A stretch of 64,000 nt of DNA. Origin: Microbispora sp. H11081. GTDB taxonomy: Bacteria > Actinomycetota > Actinomycetes > Streptosporangiales > Streptosporangiaceae. Shown piece by piece: positions 18,466 to 29,858 of this stretch; the stretch's first letter is position 1, and each line of letters begins with the position of its first letter. The notes beneath the pieces were generated by a model that worked only from the letters and a program-made list of their open reading frames with translations, did no database searches and had not been told where the DNA came from. Where the stretch lies: the NCBI RefSeq assembly GCF_012999535.1, contig NZ_JABBWV010000001.1, forward strand, positions 434,001 to 498,000, read 5' to 3'. Position numbers and translations under genes: made by a program.

Positions 18466-19152
18466 TCACTGGGCCGTCTCCCTGAGCACGAATCCCACTC
18501 CGCGTACGGTGTGCAGGAGGCGCGGCTCGCCCCCTGCCTCGAGCTTGCGCCTGAGGTAGCCGACGAACGTGTCCACGGCGTTGCCGGTCACCTCGAAGTC
18601 GTATCCCCAGACGCGTTCGAGCAGCACGTCTCGGGTCAGCACGATCCCGGCGTTGTGGGCGAGCACCTCCAGCAGGTCGAACTCCCGCCGGCTCAGCTCG
18701 ACCGGCCGGCCGTCGATCGTGACCCGCCGCCCGGCCGGGTCCACGGTGAGGCGGCCGACCCGGACGACGGTGCCCGGAGGACGGCCCGCCCGGCGCAGCA
18801 GGGCGTGCAACCGCAGGACCACCTCGCGCAGTTCGAACGGCTTCACTACGTAGTCGTCGGCCCCGGCGGCGAGGCCGGCGACCCGGTCGGACACCTCGTC
18901 CATGGCCGACAGCATCAGCACCGGAACCTCCGGCCGGTCCGACCGCAGGCGCTCGCACACCTCGATCCCCGACAGGCCGGGCATCGACACGTCGAGGACG
19001 ACCGCGTCGGGTGCGGCGCGGTGGACGAGTTCCAGTGCCTCGCGTCCCGAGGCGGTCACGTCCACGTCGAATCCCTCCACGCGCAGACCACGTCGCAACG
19101 CGCGCAGGATGGCCGGATCGTCGTCGACGACGAGAACCCGGAATCTCGTCAT
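18466..19152 (-). CDS. OmpR-family response regulator
   Basis: A 228-residue two-domain regulator. The receiver domain has the acidic pocket VVDDDP, phospho-acceptor D54 in VVLDVSMPG, a conserved Ser in LMLSAMD and Lys in DYVVKPF. The C-terminal winged helix resembles MprA/PhoP regulators (SRREFDLLEVLAHN, then VWGYDF and a C-terminal VRGVGFVL). I start it at the ATG at 19152 because the receiver fold begins immediately there. The longer open frame upstream is GC-driven. It is the first gene of the pair with the downstream kinase. Confidence 0.95.
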   Translation of the reverse strand: MTRFRVLVVDDDPAILRALRRGLRVEGFDVDVTASGREALELVHRAAPDAVVLDVSMPGLSGIEVCERLRSDRPEVPVLMLSAMDEVSDRVAGLAAGADDYVVKPFELREVVLRLHALLRRAGRPPGTVVRVGRLTVDPAGRRVTIDGRPVELSRREFDLLEVLAHNAGIVLTRDVLLERVWGYDFEVTGNAVDTFVGYLRRKLEAGGEPRLLHTVRGVGFVLRETAQ

Positions 19153-19499
19153 GGCAGGGCTCCCGCTGCTTTCGAGGGCGACCGGCAGGAGGGTGACCGC
19201 CCGCCTTCGTGATCTTCTCGGAGGTCGGGAGCGGGCGGGGGCGGACCAGGCGCCGACGGTGGAAGTCGATCTCCAATCTACGGCACGGCTCGCCCACTGG
19301 GACCTCGCGCGCGGCAGAGACCGGTCGCGGGGCCCATCGCCCAGAGCCTGGCGCCCAGAGCCCATCACCCGGAGCCATCGGTGACGACTAGCGACGGCTT
19401 GCCAGAGATATGCCAGAAATCTTCGCCATCATCCCCGCCGAACGGCCCGCGTCCGGCGTGGCCGTCTCCGGTATCCCGAGATCAGTGCGGAGAAACTCG
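19153..19499. other. Divergent intergenic region
   Basis: About 350 bases separate the leftward response regulator from the rightward serine hydrolase. It must hold both promoters. I see short repeats of a GCCCAGAGCC-like unit near 19335-19375, but no convincing -35/-10 pair, regulator palindrome or structured RNA. Confidence 0.4.
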
Positions 19500-20660
19500 A
19501 TGCGATCACGATTCCTCCCGGTCGCCGCGGCGGCGGCCCTGGCGACTCTGGCGGCGGGCACGACCCCCGCGCAGGCCACGGCCAGGACCGGGGGCCCGCC
19601 CACCGGCTCCACGGCCGTCGCGGCTCCATCCCCCTCCACGGCCCCCTCCCCGGCCCCTTCCACGGCGTCGAAGCTCGACCCGAAGTCGTTCGCCGTGGTG
19701 CGCCCGTCCGCCCGGCCCGTCCCGCTGCGGAGCGCTCCGCGCTCCCTGTCGGTGACGTACACGTTCCAGGGCAAGAAGTACACGCTCGACGACTACCTCG
19801 CCAGGTCGAAGGCGAACGGCTTCGTCGTGCTCGACGGCCAGAAGATCGTGTACGAGCGCTACCGCGCCGCCGGGCCGAACACCCGCTTCCAGTCCTGGTC
19901 CATGGCGAAGTCCTTCACCTCGGCGGCGGTCGGCATCGCCCTGCACGAGGGCCGCATCCGCTCCATCGACGACCCGGTGACGCGGTACCTCCCCGAACTG
20001 CGCTCCTCCGGCTACGACGGCGTCTCCATCCGGAACCTGCTGCGGATGTCGTCAGGGATCGACTGGGACGAGAAGTCCGACGTGCCGAAGACGCAACTGG
20101 CCGCCCATCGCGGTTTCCCGGTCGAACGGCTCGCGCGGCGGCAGGTACGTGGCTGGGAGCCGGGCAGCAGGTTCGAGTACACCAGCATGAACTCGTTCGT
20201 CCTCGCCCGGCTGGTGAGCGAGGTGACGGGCATGCCCTACCACCGCTACGTCGAGGAGAAGATCTGGAAGCCGGCCGGCATGGCCTCCACGGCCCGCATC
20301 GGCGGCGACTCCCACGACGACCTCGGCTATTGCTGCTACTACGCGACCGACCGCGACTACGCGCGGTTCGGCCTGCTGTACCTCGACAAGGGCCGCGCCG
20401 GCGGACGCCAGGTGGTGCCGCGGGCGTGGGTGGAGGAGTCCACCAGGCCCTCCGCCTCCTTCAACGCCGATTACGGCCTGCACTGGTGGCTGGGTGGCGG
20501 GGGCGACTTCATGGCCGCGGGATTCGGCGGCCAGTACATCTACGTCTCACCCGAGCACCGGGTCGTGATCGTCAAGTCGGCCGTCTCCTCCTCGCAGGAC
20601 CGCGAAGAGGCGCTGTCCGCCTTCCGCGCGGTGGCGGCCGAGGTGGCGAGAACGCGCTGA
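19500..20660 (+). CDS. Secreted serine hydrolase, class C beta-lactamase fold
   Basis: A 386-residue exported protein of the beta-lactamase/DD-peptidase/6-aminohexanoate-dimer hydrolase superfamily. The signal peptide ends at a typical AQA site (ATLAAGTTPAQA), followed by a Ser/Pro/Ala-rich spacer. The nucleophile motif S-x-x-K is in SWSMAKSFTSAA. The conserved Tyr motif is EYTSMNSFVLARL, and the C-terminal glycine-rich strand is AAGFGGQYIYVSP in place of KTG. I use the ATG at 19500 because it begins the signal peptide; an upstream ATG at 19410 adds 30 unlikely residues. The substrate is not predictable; esterase or amidase activity is as likely as peptidase. Confidence 0.9.
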   Translation: MRSRFLPVAAAAALATLAAGTTPAQATARTGGPPTGSTAVAAPSPSTAPSPAPSTASKLDPKSFAVVRPSARPVPLRSAPRSLSVTYTFQGKKYTLDDYLARSKANGFVVLDGQKIVYERYRAAGPNTRFQSWSMAKSFTSAAVGIALHEGRIRSIDDPVTRYLPELRSSGYDGVSIRNLLRMSSGIDWDEKSDVPKTQLAAHRGFPVERLARRQVRGWEPGSRFEYTSMNSFVLARLVSEVTGMPYHRYVEEKIWKPAGMASTARIGGDSHDDLGYCCYYATDRDYARFGLLYLDKGRAGGRQVVPRAWVEESTRPSASFNADYGLHWWLGGGGDFMAAGFGGQYIYVSPEHRVVIVKSAVSSSQDREEALSAFRAVAAEVARTR

Positions 20661-20713
20661 CGGGGGCCCGGCTCCCCGTCGTGGGCGGGGCGGCGACCAC
20701 CCGATGACGCTCA

Positions 20714-20750
20714 GGCGGGCGGTGGCGGAGACACTCCGCGCCGTCCGCCC
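20714..20750. terminator. Bulged GC hairpin between convergent genes
   Basis: GGCGGGCGGTGGCGGAG pairs imperfectly with CTCCGCGCCGTCCGCCC around a short loop. It sits in the 165-base gap between the convergent serine hydrolase and symporter operon, where a bidirectional terminator is expected. Confidence 0.4.
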
Positions 20751-20825
20751 GGCGCGATGCCGTGCACCATCACGGCTCACCGCGTTGTCGGGGACGCCGG
20801 TCCACCGCGGCGGGCGAGGGCGGGC

Positions 20826-21062
20826 TCACTCCTCGTCGGAGGGGGCGGGGGAGTCGGACGGGCGCAGCCGCTCCCACAGCAGGAAGGCGGCCCCGATGAC
20901 CAGCATCCCGATGCCCGTCCACAGGTTGATGCGGATGCCCTCCGCCTTCTGGATCTCCTGGGCGCTGTCGAACAGCCCGGTGACCGCGAGGATCAGTCCG
21001 TACGCCAGGAACAGGCCGCCGATCACGCGGCGGATGTCGAAGAGCCGTTGCGGGGCCGCCAT
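20826..21062 (-). CDS. Small two-helix membrane protein, probable symporter partner
   Basis: A 78-residue protein with two clear hydrophobic helices (IGGLFLAYGLILAVTGLF and LWTGIGMLVIGAAFLLW) and an acidic Ser/Pro tail. The start is backed by a strong ribosome-binding site (AGGAGG). It begins nine bases after the symporter gene ends and is certainly co-transcribed. Some solute:sodium symporters have small membrane partners encoded alongside, as in YhdT-PanF. By position this may be a subunit or stabiliser of the transporter. I cannot name the family. Confidence 0.8.
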   Translation of the reverse strand: MAAPQRLFDIRRVIGGLFLAYGLILAVTGLFDSAQEIQKAEGIRINLWTGIGMLVIGAAFLLWERLRPSDSPAPSDEE

Positions 21063-21071
21063 GGGAACCTC

Positions 21072-22745
21072 CTACAGGAAGGGCAGGTAGAACGCCGCGG
21101 CGAGGGCCACCGCCCCGGCGCCGAGGATCACGGGGGAGCGGTACCACGCGCGGTCTCCCGCCAGCGCGTCGTCGGCGACGGACGCGTCGCTGAGGCCGTA
21201 CACGAGCCCGCGCAGTTCGCTCTCCGGCTTGGGGGTGGTGACGAGCGTGACCACGACGGAGACGATCGCGTCGACCACGAAGGCGATGCCGGCGCCCCAG
21301 AAGCTCGCGTTCAGTTCGGTGCCGAAGTCGACCACGCCCGCCTTGTAGAGCATGTACGAGCCGAAGGCGCACACGGTGCCGCTCAGCAGGCCCCAGAAGC
21401 CCGCCCAGGCGGTCATCCTGCGCCAGAACAGACCGATGATGAACGTCGCGAAAAGCGGGGCGTTGAAGAACGAGAACAGCGACTGAAGGTAGTTCATGAT
21501 GTTCCCGAACCCGGCGGCGATGAAGGCGGTGCCGATTCCGGCGACGACGCCGACGACGGTGGAGATGCGGCCGAGCCGCACGTACCACTCGTCGGGGTGG
21601 TCGCCGTTGATGTGCGCCTTCCAGATGTCCTGGGTGAAGACCGTGTTGAAGCCGCTGATGTTGGCGGCCATGCCGGCCATGAACGAGGCGAGCAGGCCTG
21701 TCACCGCGACGCCGAGCACGCCGTTGGGCAGGAACTCGTCCATGAGCAGCGGGATCGCCTCGTTGTACGTCGGTCCGCCGTCCTTGCCGAGGTCGCCGAA
21801 CAGCACGACCGCGACGAGACCGGGGATCACGGTGACGATCGGGATCACGAGCTTCGGGTAGGCCGCGATGATCGGGGTCAGCCGGGCCGCGGTGGTGTTG
21901 CGGGCCGACAGCGCGCGCTGCACCTCGGCGAAGTTCGTGGTCCAGTAGCCGAAGGACAGCACGAAGCCGAGGCCGAACACCAGGCCGATCCAGTTGGCGT
22001 TGAGCGGGTTGCCGGTGCCCGCGGTGTGCGCCCAGGTGTGCAGGCCGCCCTCGCCGAGCACGCTCTGCTTGACCTTCTCGCCGAGGCCGGAGAAGCCGCC
22101 GACCCGGGTCAGGCCGATGATCACCACGGGCACGAGCCCGGCGACGATCACGAAGAACTGCATGACCTCGTTGTAGATCGCCGAGGACAGGCCGCCGAGG
22201 GTGATGTACGCCAGCACGATCGCGGCCGACACGAGGATGGACAGCCACAGCGGCCAGCCGAGCATGGCGTCCATGATGAGCGCCAGCGCGTACAGGTTGA
22301 TGCCGGCGATGAGGATCTGCGCGACGGCGAAGGTCCCTGCGTTGAGCAACTGGGTCGCGCCGTTGAAGCGGCGGCGCATGAACTCCGGGACGCTGTGCAC
22401 CTTGGACCGGTAGTAGAACGGCATCATCACCAGGCCGAGGAACACCATGGCCGGGACCGCGCCGATCCAGTAGTAGTGCAGGGTCATCGCGCCGTACTGC
22501 GCGCCGTTCGCCGCCATGCCGAGGACTTCGGTGGCGCCGAGGTTGGCGGACATGAAGGCCAGGCCGGTGATCCAGGCGGGGAGCGCGCGGCCCGAGAGGA
22601 AGAAGTCCAGACTCGTCCGTACGGTCCGCCTGGCGGCGAAGCCGATTCCAAGGACCACGAGGAAGTACAGGGCGAGGATCGCGTAATCCAGGACGTTGAC
22701 GTCGAGCCGCAGATCCTGTGCGGCCATTAATTGGGCATCAGGCAC
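21072..22745 (-). CDS. Sodium:solute symporter (SSS/SGLT-like)
   Basis: A 557-residue polytopic membrane protein of the SSS family, with about 13-14 hydrophobic helices. It has the family's early GRALPAWITGLAFMSANLGA region and the GGLSSAIYNEVMQFFVI stretch of the SGLT subgroup, so a sugar or similar solute is likely. Length agrees with the family. The first codon is GTG at 22745; ATG at 22727 (MAAQDLRLD) is an equally good start and neither has a clear ribosome-binding site. It is followed immediately by the small two-helix protein. The substrate cannot be read from sequence. Confidence 0.93.
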   Translation of the reverse strand: MPDAQLMAAQDLRLDVNVLDYAILALYFLVVLGIGFAARRTVRTSLDFFLSGRALPAWITGLAFMSANLGATEVLGMAANGAQYGAMTLHYYWIGAVPAMVFLGLVMMPFYYRSKVHSVPEFMRRRFNGATQLLNAGTFAVAQILIAGINLYALALIMDAMLGWPLWLSILVSAAIVLAYITLGGLSSAIYNEVMQFFVIVAGLVPVVIIGLTRVGGFSGLGEKVKQSVLGEGGLHTWAHTAGTGNPLNANWIGLVFGLGFVLSFGYWTTNFAEVQRALSARNTTAARLTPIIAAYPKLVIPIVTVIPGLVAVVLFGDLGKDGGPTYNEAIPLLMDEFLPNGVLGVAVTGLLASFMAGMAANISGFNTVFTQDIWKAHINGDHPDEWYVRLGRISTVVGVVAGIGTAFIAAGFGNIMNYLQSLFSFFNAPLFATFIIGLFWRRMTAWAGFWGLLSGTVCAFGSYMLYKAGVVDFGTELNASFWGAGIAFVVDAIVSVVVTLVTTPKPESELRGLVYGLSDASVADDALAGDRAWYRSPVILGAGAVALAAAFYLPFL

Positions 22746-22907
22746 GCAACGCCAGCTACCCCCGCGCCCCCTCGTTTCACCAACCAGGCCGGGCTATACT
22801 CAATCGTGACAAAACCCGAGGTCACGGGCGTGTCACGCGCGGTTTGGGGCGCGCTCCCGGAGGCCAGGAGCGCGCCATCCGACGCCGATCGGCCCGTGCG
22901 GGGAGGG

Positions 22908-23732
22908 TCAGGACCAGACGGCGGCGACGGGCTCCGCGAGGGTGGCGGCCTGGTCGAGCCCCGCCCTGAACGCCGGTCCCCACAGGCGGGGGTCGAGGAC
23001 GTTCTCGCCGAACACCGCGACCGACGCCGTGTCGGGGTGGACGACGTACGAGGTCGCCGGGCCCGCCTTCGCCATCTCGGCGTCGAGGACGGCCCGGGGA
23101 GTGAGGTTGCCGAGCGGTTCGAGCACCACGAGGGCGCGGGCGCCCGCCGCGAGGTCGGCGTTGGTCGCCGAGCGGACCCCGCCGTCCACGTACCTGCGGC
23201 CGTTGATCTCCACGGGCGGGAAGACCATGGGCACGGCGCAACTCGACGCGACGGCGAGCACCAGCGGCGCGCCCGAGGAGCGGTCCCACACGACGAACTC
23301 GCCGGTGGCCGCGTCGACGCTGGTGATGAGCAGGTCGCGCTCCGGCCACTCCTTCACGGGCAGTCGCGCGCCGACCGCGGCGAGCCGTTCCGCCGCGTGG
23401 TCCACGTTGGCCCCCAGGGCCATCTGGCCGACCCTGCGCCTGGCCTCCCGAGGGTCCAGGTCCGGGTCGGCCATGACGGCGAACGCCCGCATGACCTCGT
23501 TCAGGTCGACGGCGGGGGGCGGGCCGGTGTCGGCCTTGACCTGGTGGGCGACGGCCTCCTCCAGGTCGGCGCCCGTGGCCACGAGCGTGCCGACGACCGA
23601 GCCGGCCGAGGTGCCGATGATCCGGTCCGCCGTCCCGAGGTCGACGCCGAGGCGGCGCAGGCCGGTGACGATCCCCGCCTCCCACGCGATGCCCGCGACT
23701 CCTCCGCCGCCGAGCACGAGAGCAGTAGTCAT
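22908..23732 (-). CDS. Patatin-like phospholipase
   Basis: A 274-residue acyl hydrolase with all patatin hallmarks. These are the oxyanion loop LVLGGGGVAGIAWEAG at the N-terminus, the nucleophile elbow GTSAGS (Ser near residue 42) and the catalytic Asp in YVDGGVRSATNADLA. No signal peptide is visible, so it is probably cytoplasmic or surface-released by another route. The Ser-Asp dyad predicts lipid acyl hydrolase activity. It is transcribed leftward alone, divergent from the xyloglucanase gene with about 200 bases between them. Confidence 0.94.
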   Translation of the reverse strand: MTTALVLGGGGVAGIAWEAGIVTGLRRLGVDLGTADRIIGTSAGSVVGTLVATGADLEEAVAHQVKADTGPPPAVDLNEVMRAFAVMADPDLDPREARRRVGQMALGANVDHAAERLAAVGARLPVKEWPERDLLITSVDAATGEFVVWDRSSGAPLVLAVASSCAVPMVFPPVEINGRRYVDGGVRSATNADLAAGARALVVLEPLGNLTPRAVLDAEMAKAGPATSYVVHPDTASVAVFGENVLDPRLWGPAFRAGLDQAATLAEPVAAVWS

Positions 23733-23935
23733 GCCCAGAATTATGTTCCACGGAGCCGGATGATCCGGCCGCGATCGAGCCTGTGGCGATTTTGTCTGGA
23801 CGCCAAACTATTGACGACACTGCGTGGATTGTGTGAATCTTCGTTCCAGATTTTCCATGCACGTGGGAGAAGGACGGTCAGGGTCCCCGCCTGGTCGTGC
23901 ATGGCCGGTTGTCCGTGCTCGGAGGGAAACCGTCC

Positions 23936-26704
<2,769 letters not shown>

Positions 26705-26719
26705 GATAGCACGACAGCG

Positions 26720-26759
26720 GCCGTACGGACGCGCCACCTCGGCGGCGCGTCCGTACGGC
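26720..26759 (+). terminator. Perfect 16-base hairpin after xyloglucanase
   Basis: GCCGTACGGACGCGCC (26720-26735) pairs perfectly with GGCGCGTCCGTACGGC (26744-26759) around an eight-base loop, 16 bases after the stop codon. A strong GC-rich intrinsic terminator of the U-less actinobacterial type. Confidence 0.85.
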
Positions 26760-26863
26760 ATCTTCCCTCTCTCTGCGACAATGGCTTCGCTCTCCGCCGG
26801 GGTCCCGTCCCGTCCTCCGATTCATGACGCGGACACCAGGAGGTCAACGTAAAGTAACGGTTC

Positions 26864-27433
26864 ATGTGCAGCGAGTCACGTGCGTATGTGGACGAGTCCA
26901 TGCGTCTCGAAGAGGGTCTTTACGTGCTGGCCGCTGTCGCCGTCCCTGTCGATCGTGCCGCTGAATACCGCACGGTTCTGCGTGGCCTCCTGCTGACCAA
27001 GCAGCCGCGGCTCCACTGGCGAGACGAAGGCCAGAAGCGGCGCCTGGCGATCGCGCGTGCCGTCGCGGCGCTGGCGCCGACCTTGAGCATCGTGATCGGC
27101 GCCGGGCTCCTGCCTGCGAAACAGAGGCGCGCTCGGCGTAAGTGTCTGGAGCGGCTGCTGTGGCAATTGGCGTCCAATGACATACGGCACGTGGTCATGG
27201 AACGTAGGAACGCCGCAGGCGACAAAGAGGACCTTGACCTGGTCAACGCCCTTCGCGCTCGGCAAGCGCTACCGCACGACATGCATGTTCAGTGGGGCGA
27301 TCCTCTCGCCGAAGAACTCCTCTGGCTGCCCGATGTGGTCGCGGGAATAGTCGCCAGAGCGGAGGCGGGGGATGACTCCTTGTGGCGTCTGCTGTGCGGC
27401 GAGCGCATGGCCGAGCGCGTGATCTGCGAATGA
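26864..27433 (+). CDS. DUF3800-like protein, copy 1
   Basis: A 189-residue soluble protein. It begins AYVDESMRLEEGLYVLAAVA and ends with LLWLPDVVAGIVARAE, the two acidic signatures of DUF3800-like proteins (an early D-E-S and a late D-x2-AG that may form a nuclease-like acidic site). A second, clearly related copy lies at 37446-38021 and a third, decayed one at 38019-38337. The function of this family is not established. An AGGAGG lies about 20 bases upstream of the ATG, farther than usual, so a downstream start or altered leader is possible. The gene stands alone. Confidence 0.82.
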   Translation: MCSESRAYVDESMRLEEGLYVLAAVAVPVDRAAEYRTVLRGLLLTKQPRLHWRDEGQKRRLAIARAVAALAPTLSIVIGAGLLPAKQRRARRKCLERLLWQLASNDIRHVVMERRNAAGDKEDLDLVNALRARQALPHDMHVQWGDPLAEELLWLPDVVAGIVARAEAGDDSLWRLLCGERMAERVICE

Positions 27434-27681
27434 TCGCGCATAACCGGGAATGATCCCGAGGACGCGAAGCCCGGGTTCCCGTCAATTCCGGCGGTAAGCC
27501 CGGGCTCACTTCCTCTCCCCCTCGCAGGGGGCGGCATCTGGAAGCATACCTGGGAAGACGGCTCCGCGCATCACCGTAAGTGACGTTCGCATGACCTGAC
27601 GCAATGATCGAACCATCCGCGAGCGCCCCGGCCGTTCTCAGCGCGAAATTCGCGTGCGCCCCGAGGGCGGCCGGGTGTTGC

Positions 27682-28308
27682 ATGAATCCGGTGATCGACG
27701 AACCGCTGGAACGGCTGCGCGCCGCCGCCCGGCGCACGCGTGAACTCGCCCTCAAGCGGGCGGGCACCGGCCTGGGCCACGAGGACGCCGACGCCGACGC
27801 CGACGACGACGTCGGCACGATCGGCACGGACGGCGCCCTCGGATTCGACCCGTTTCCCGTGCTCGAAGCCCTCCACCGCCATGGCGTCCGGGCCGTGGTG
27901 ATCGGGCAGGTCGCCGGCATCATGCACGGATCCGCCGAGCTGACCGGCGATCTGGATCTGCTCTGGGACGGCGAACCGGTCCACGCCCCGGCCCTGGCGG
28001 CCGCCTTCACGTCCGTCAACGCCCGGCTCTCCGGCGAGACGGGCACCCCCATGGCGACTCATCCGGATGCTCTGCTCCGCCCCAAAGTGCAGTTCACCGC
28101 GCCCGGAGCGAGCGGCGACTGCTGCACCCCCGCGCTCCCTTGGGGCGACCTGCGGCTCCGGGAGATCCTCGACAGGGCGGTCACGGCACACGGCCCGGGC
28201 GGCCTGGAAGTCCACTACGTGTCCCGGGAGGACCTCATCCGGATGCGGCGGGCCATGGGCCGTCCCAAGGACCTCCGGCGAGCAGCCGAGCTCGACGGTT
28301 TCGCGTGA
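27682..28308 (+). CDS. Nucleotidyltransferase-like protein
   Basis: A protein of about 208 residues with the core of an AbiEii/MNT-like nucleotidyltransferase: VVIGQVAGIMHGSAELTGDLDLLWDG gives the G-S motif followed by D-x-D. The later DLIRMRRAMGRPKDLRRAAEL resembles the C-terminal helix seen in many single-domain family members. The frame is open to an ATG at 27604. The added 26 residues use atypical codons, so I prefer 27682, although neither start has a strong ribosome-binding site. The gene ends 15 bases before the HAD gene and is probably co-transcribed. Whether it modifies a small molecule, RNA or protein cannot be said. I see no antitoxin-like regulator next to it. Confidence 0.75.
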   Translation: MNPVIDEPLERLRAAARRTRELALKRAGTGLGHEDADADADDDVGTIGTDGALGFDPFPVLEALHRHGVRAVVIGQVAGIMHGSAELTGDLDLLWDGEPVHAPALAAAFTSVNARLSGETGTPMATHPDALLRPKVQFTAPGASGDCCTPALPWGDLRLREILDRAVTAHGPGGLEVHYVSREDLIRMRRAMGRPKDLRRAAELDGFA

Positions 28309-28323
28309 GCGAGGTGAGACAGC

Positions 28324-28926
28324 ATGACTGATCACGCCGGTCGTCCGCTGCTCTTCCTCGACGTCGACGGACCGCTTCTTCCCTTCGGCGAGGATCCGCA
28401 ACGCGCAGCGCCGGGTGCTTCACCAGGCTCGCGCCTGGCGCTGCTCACCTCCGAGGTGGGGAGCCGGCTGGCAGCGCTGCGCTGCGAACTCGTCTGGGCG
28501 ACCACCTGGGAAGAGGAGGCGAATGCCGAGATAGCGCCCCGGATCGGGTTGCCACGGCTGCCTGTGGTGAGCTGGCCGGAGCCGACCGACCACCACACAC
28601 GTGAGGACCAGTGGTTCGGGCTCTGCTGGAAAGACCGGACCCTGGTGAACTGGGCGGGCGGACGCCCGTTCGCCTGGGTAGACGACGAGATCACCGACGC
28701 CGACAGGGACTGGGTCTCCGCGCGCCATAGCGGTCGGGCTCTCCTTCGCCGCGTGGAGTCATACAGGGGGCTCACCGACGAAGACTTCGCAGCCCTCGAT
28801 CGATGGCTTCGAGACTTGCGAATCGCCCGGGATGCGTTCGTTCCACCTGTCCGCGCCCGGCCCCGAAACCAGGGCCGGAAAAGGGTTGGGCTGGGGAGGC
28901 ACGCAGGTGATCTATTGGAGCGGTGA
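28324..28926 (+). CDS. HAD-superfamily hydrolase-like protein
   Basis: A 200-residue protein with a HAD-type first motif (LLFLDVDGPLLPF, two Asp), a conserved W-x-T-T-W segment (LVWATTWEEEAN) and an acidic motif IV (FAWVDDEITDADRDW). This is the short 'HAD domain-containing' type common in actinomycetes. The reaction is presumably phosphoryl transfer or hydrolysis; the substrate is unknown. A GAGGTGAG ribosome-binding site precedes the ATG. The stop overlaps the next start as GTGA, coupling it to the aminoglycoside-phosphotransferase-like gene. The C-terminal 35 residues are basic and outside the HAD fold. Confidence 0.85.
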   Translation: MTDHAGRPLLFLDVDGPLLPFGEDPQRAAPGASPGSRLALLTSEVGSRLAALRCELVWATTWEEEANAEIAPRIGLPRLPVVSWPEPTDHHTREDQWFGLCWKDRTLVNWAGGRPFAWVDDEITDADRDWVSARHSGRALLRRVESYRGLTDEDFAALDRWLRDLRIARDAFVPPVRARPRNQGRKRVGLGRHAGDLLER

Positions 28927-29702
28927 CGGCACTGTCGGATGAGTGGGGCGGGGCGGGATGGGACAGCCAGGCGCGGTTGGTCCGGGGGCGATGGGTGGAA
29001 CGCCGTCCCAGGAGGCCGGAGGTGGCTGCGCGGCTGCTCATGGAGACCCGCCTTATGCCGTGGCTCGCGCAGCGGCTGCCGCTGCCCGTCCCGATCCCTC
29101 ATGTCCTGCGGCAGGAGCCCTTGGTCGTACGGCACGAGATGGTCGCAGGTGAGCCGCTCGGGACTTTCGAAGCCACGGGCGGCCGGACGCTGGGCGCGTT
29201 CCTGCGCGCCCTGCACGCGGTAGATCCCGCGGAAGCCGCACGGCGCGGTGCGCCGCCGCCGCGGGACGTGCTGAGGGAGCGGGCGGCGACGGTGAAGGAC
29301 TTCGGCACCCGCGTCATACCGCTCCTGCCGGACGATCGGCGAGACGTCGCTTCGACGTTGCTGGACGCCGTGGCCGCGCTGCCCGCCCACGCTCTGGTCC
29401 ATGGCGACCTGGGGCCCGAGCATGTGCTGATGCTGGACGGCGCGGTGAGCGGCGTCATCGACTTCAGCGACGCGCACGTCGGTGACCCGGCGCTCGACCT
29501 GGCATGGGCGCTCCACTGCGCCTCGCCGGCGTTCGCCCGGGCCGTGGCGGCGGAGTACGGTGCCGCCCCGGAGCTCGCAGAACGGGCACTGCTGTGGCAC
29601 CGGCTCGGCCCGTGGCACGAGGTCACGCACGGCCTCGACACCGGCGACCCGGACACGGTGCGCAGCGGTCTGGAGGGCGTCCTCGCCCGCCTCCCGGCCT
29701 GA
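28923..29702 (+). CDS. Aminoglycoside phosphotransferase-family kinase
   Basis: A 259-residue kinase-like protein of the APH/choline kinase superfamily. The catalytic loop is ALVHGDLGPEHVLM (H-G-D) and the metal-binding Asp lies in GVIDFSDAHVGDPALDL. The N-lobe is present but lacks an obvious Gly-rich loop, as is usual in this family. It starts with GTG overlapping the HAD gene stop. Small-molecule phosphorylation is likely; resistance to a drug is only one possibility and cannot be concluded from sequence. The stop lies about 155 bases before the pta start. Confidence 0.87.
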   Translation: MTALSDEWGGAGWDSQARLVRGRWVERRPRRPEVAARLLMETRLMPWLAQRLPLPVPIPHVLRQEPLVVRHEMVAGEPLGTFEATGGRTLGAFLRALHAVDPAEAARRGAPPPRDVLRERAATVKDFGTRVIPLLPDDRRDVASTLLDAVAALPAHALVHGDLGPEHVLMLDGAVSGVIDFSDAHVGDPALDLAWALHCASPAFARAVAAEYGAAPELAERALLWHRLGPWHEVTHGLDTGDPDTVRSGLEGVLARLPA

Positions 29703-29858
29703 GCAGGCGGGCCGTGGGCACTCGCGCGCCTTGGGATGGTGCGACCGGTGGGAAAAGGCCCTACGGATGTGACGTTCGACTGGTATCTCCGTACGACCGT
29801 TCGCGTAGCCTTTCTGGGGCGGGCCGTCGGGCCGCGCCTGGACAGGGGTGACTGCGCG

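Noticed and set aside
23741-23935. CebR-type operator upstream of the xyloglucanase gene
   Set aside because: No TGGGAGCGCTCCCA-like palindrome was seen in the region before the start.
27682-29702. Toxin-antitoxin module from the nucleotidyltransferase-like, HAD and kinase-like genes
   Set aside because: The three genes are co-oriented and two are coupled, but there is no HEPN or AbiEi-type partner, so a toxin-antitoxin reading has no support beyond the nucleotidyltransferase fold.
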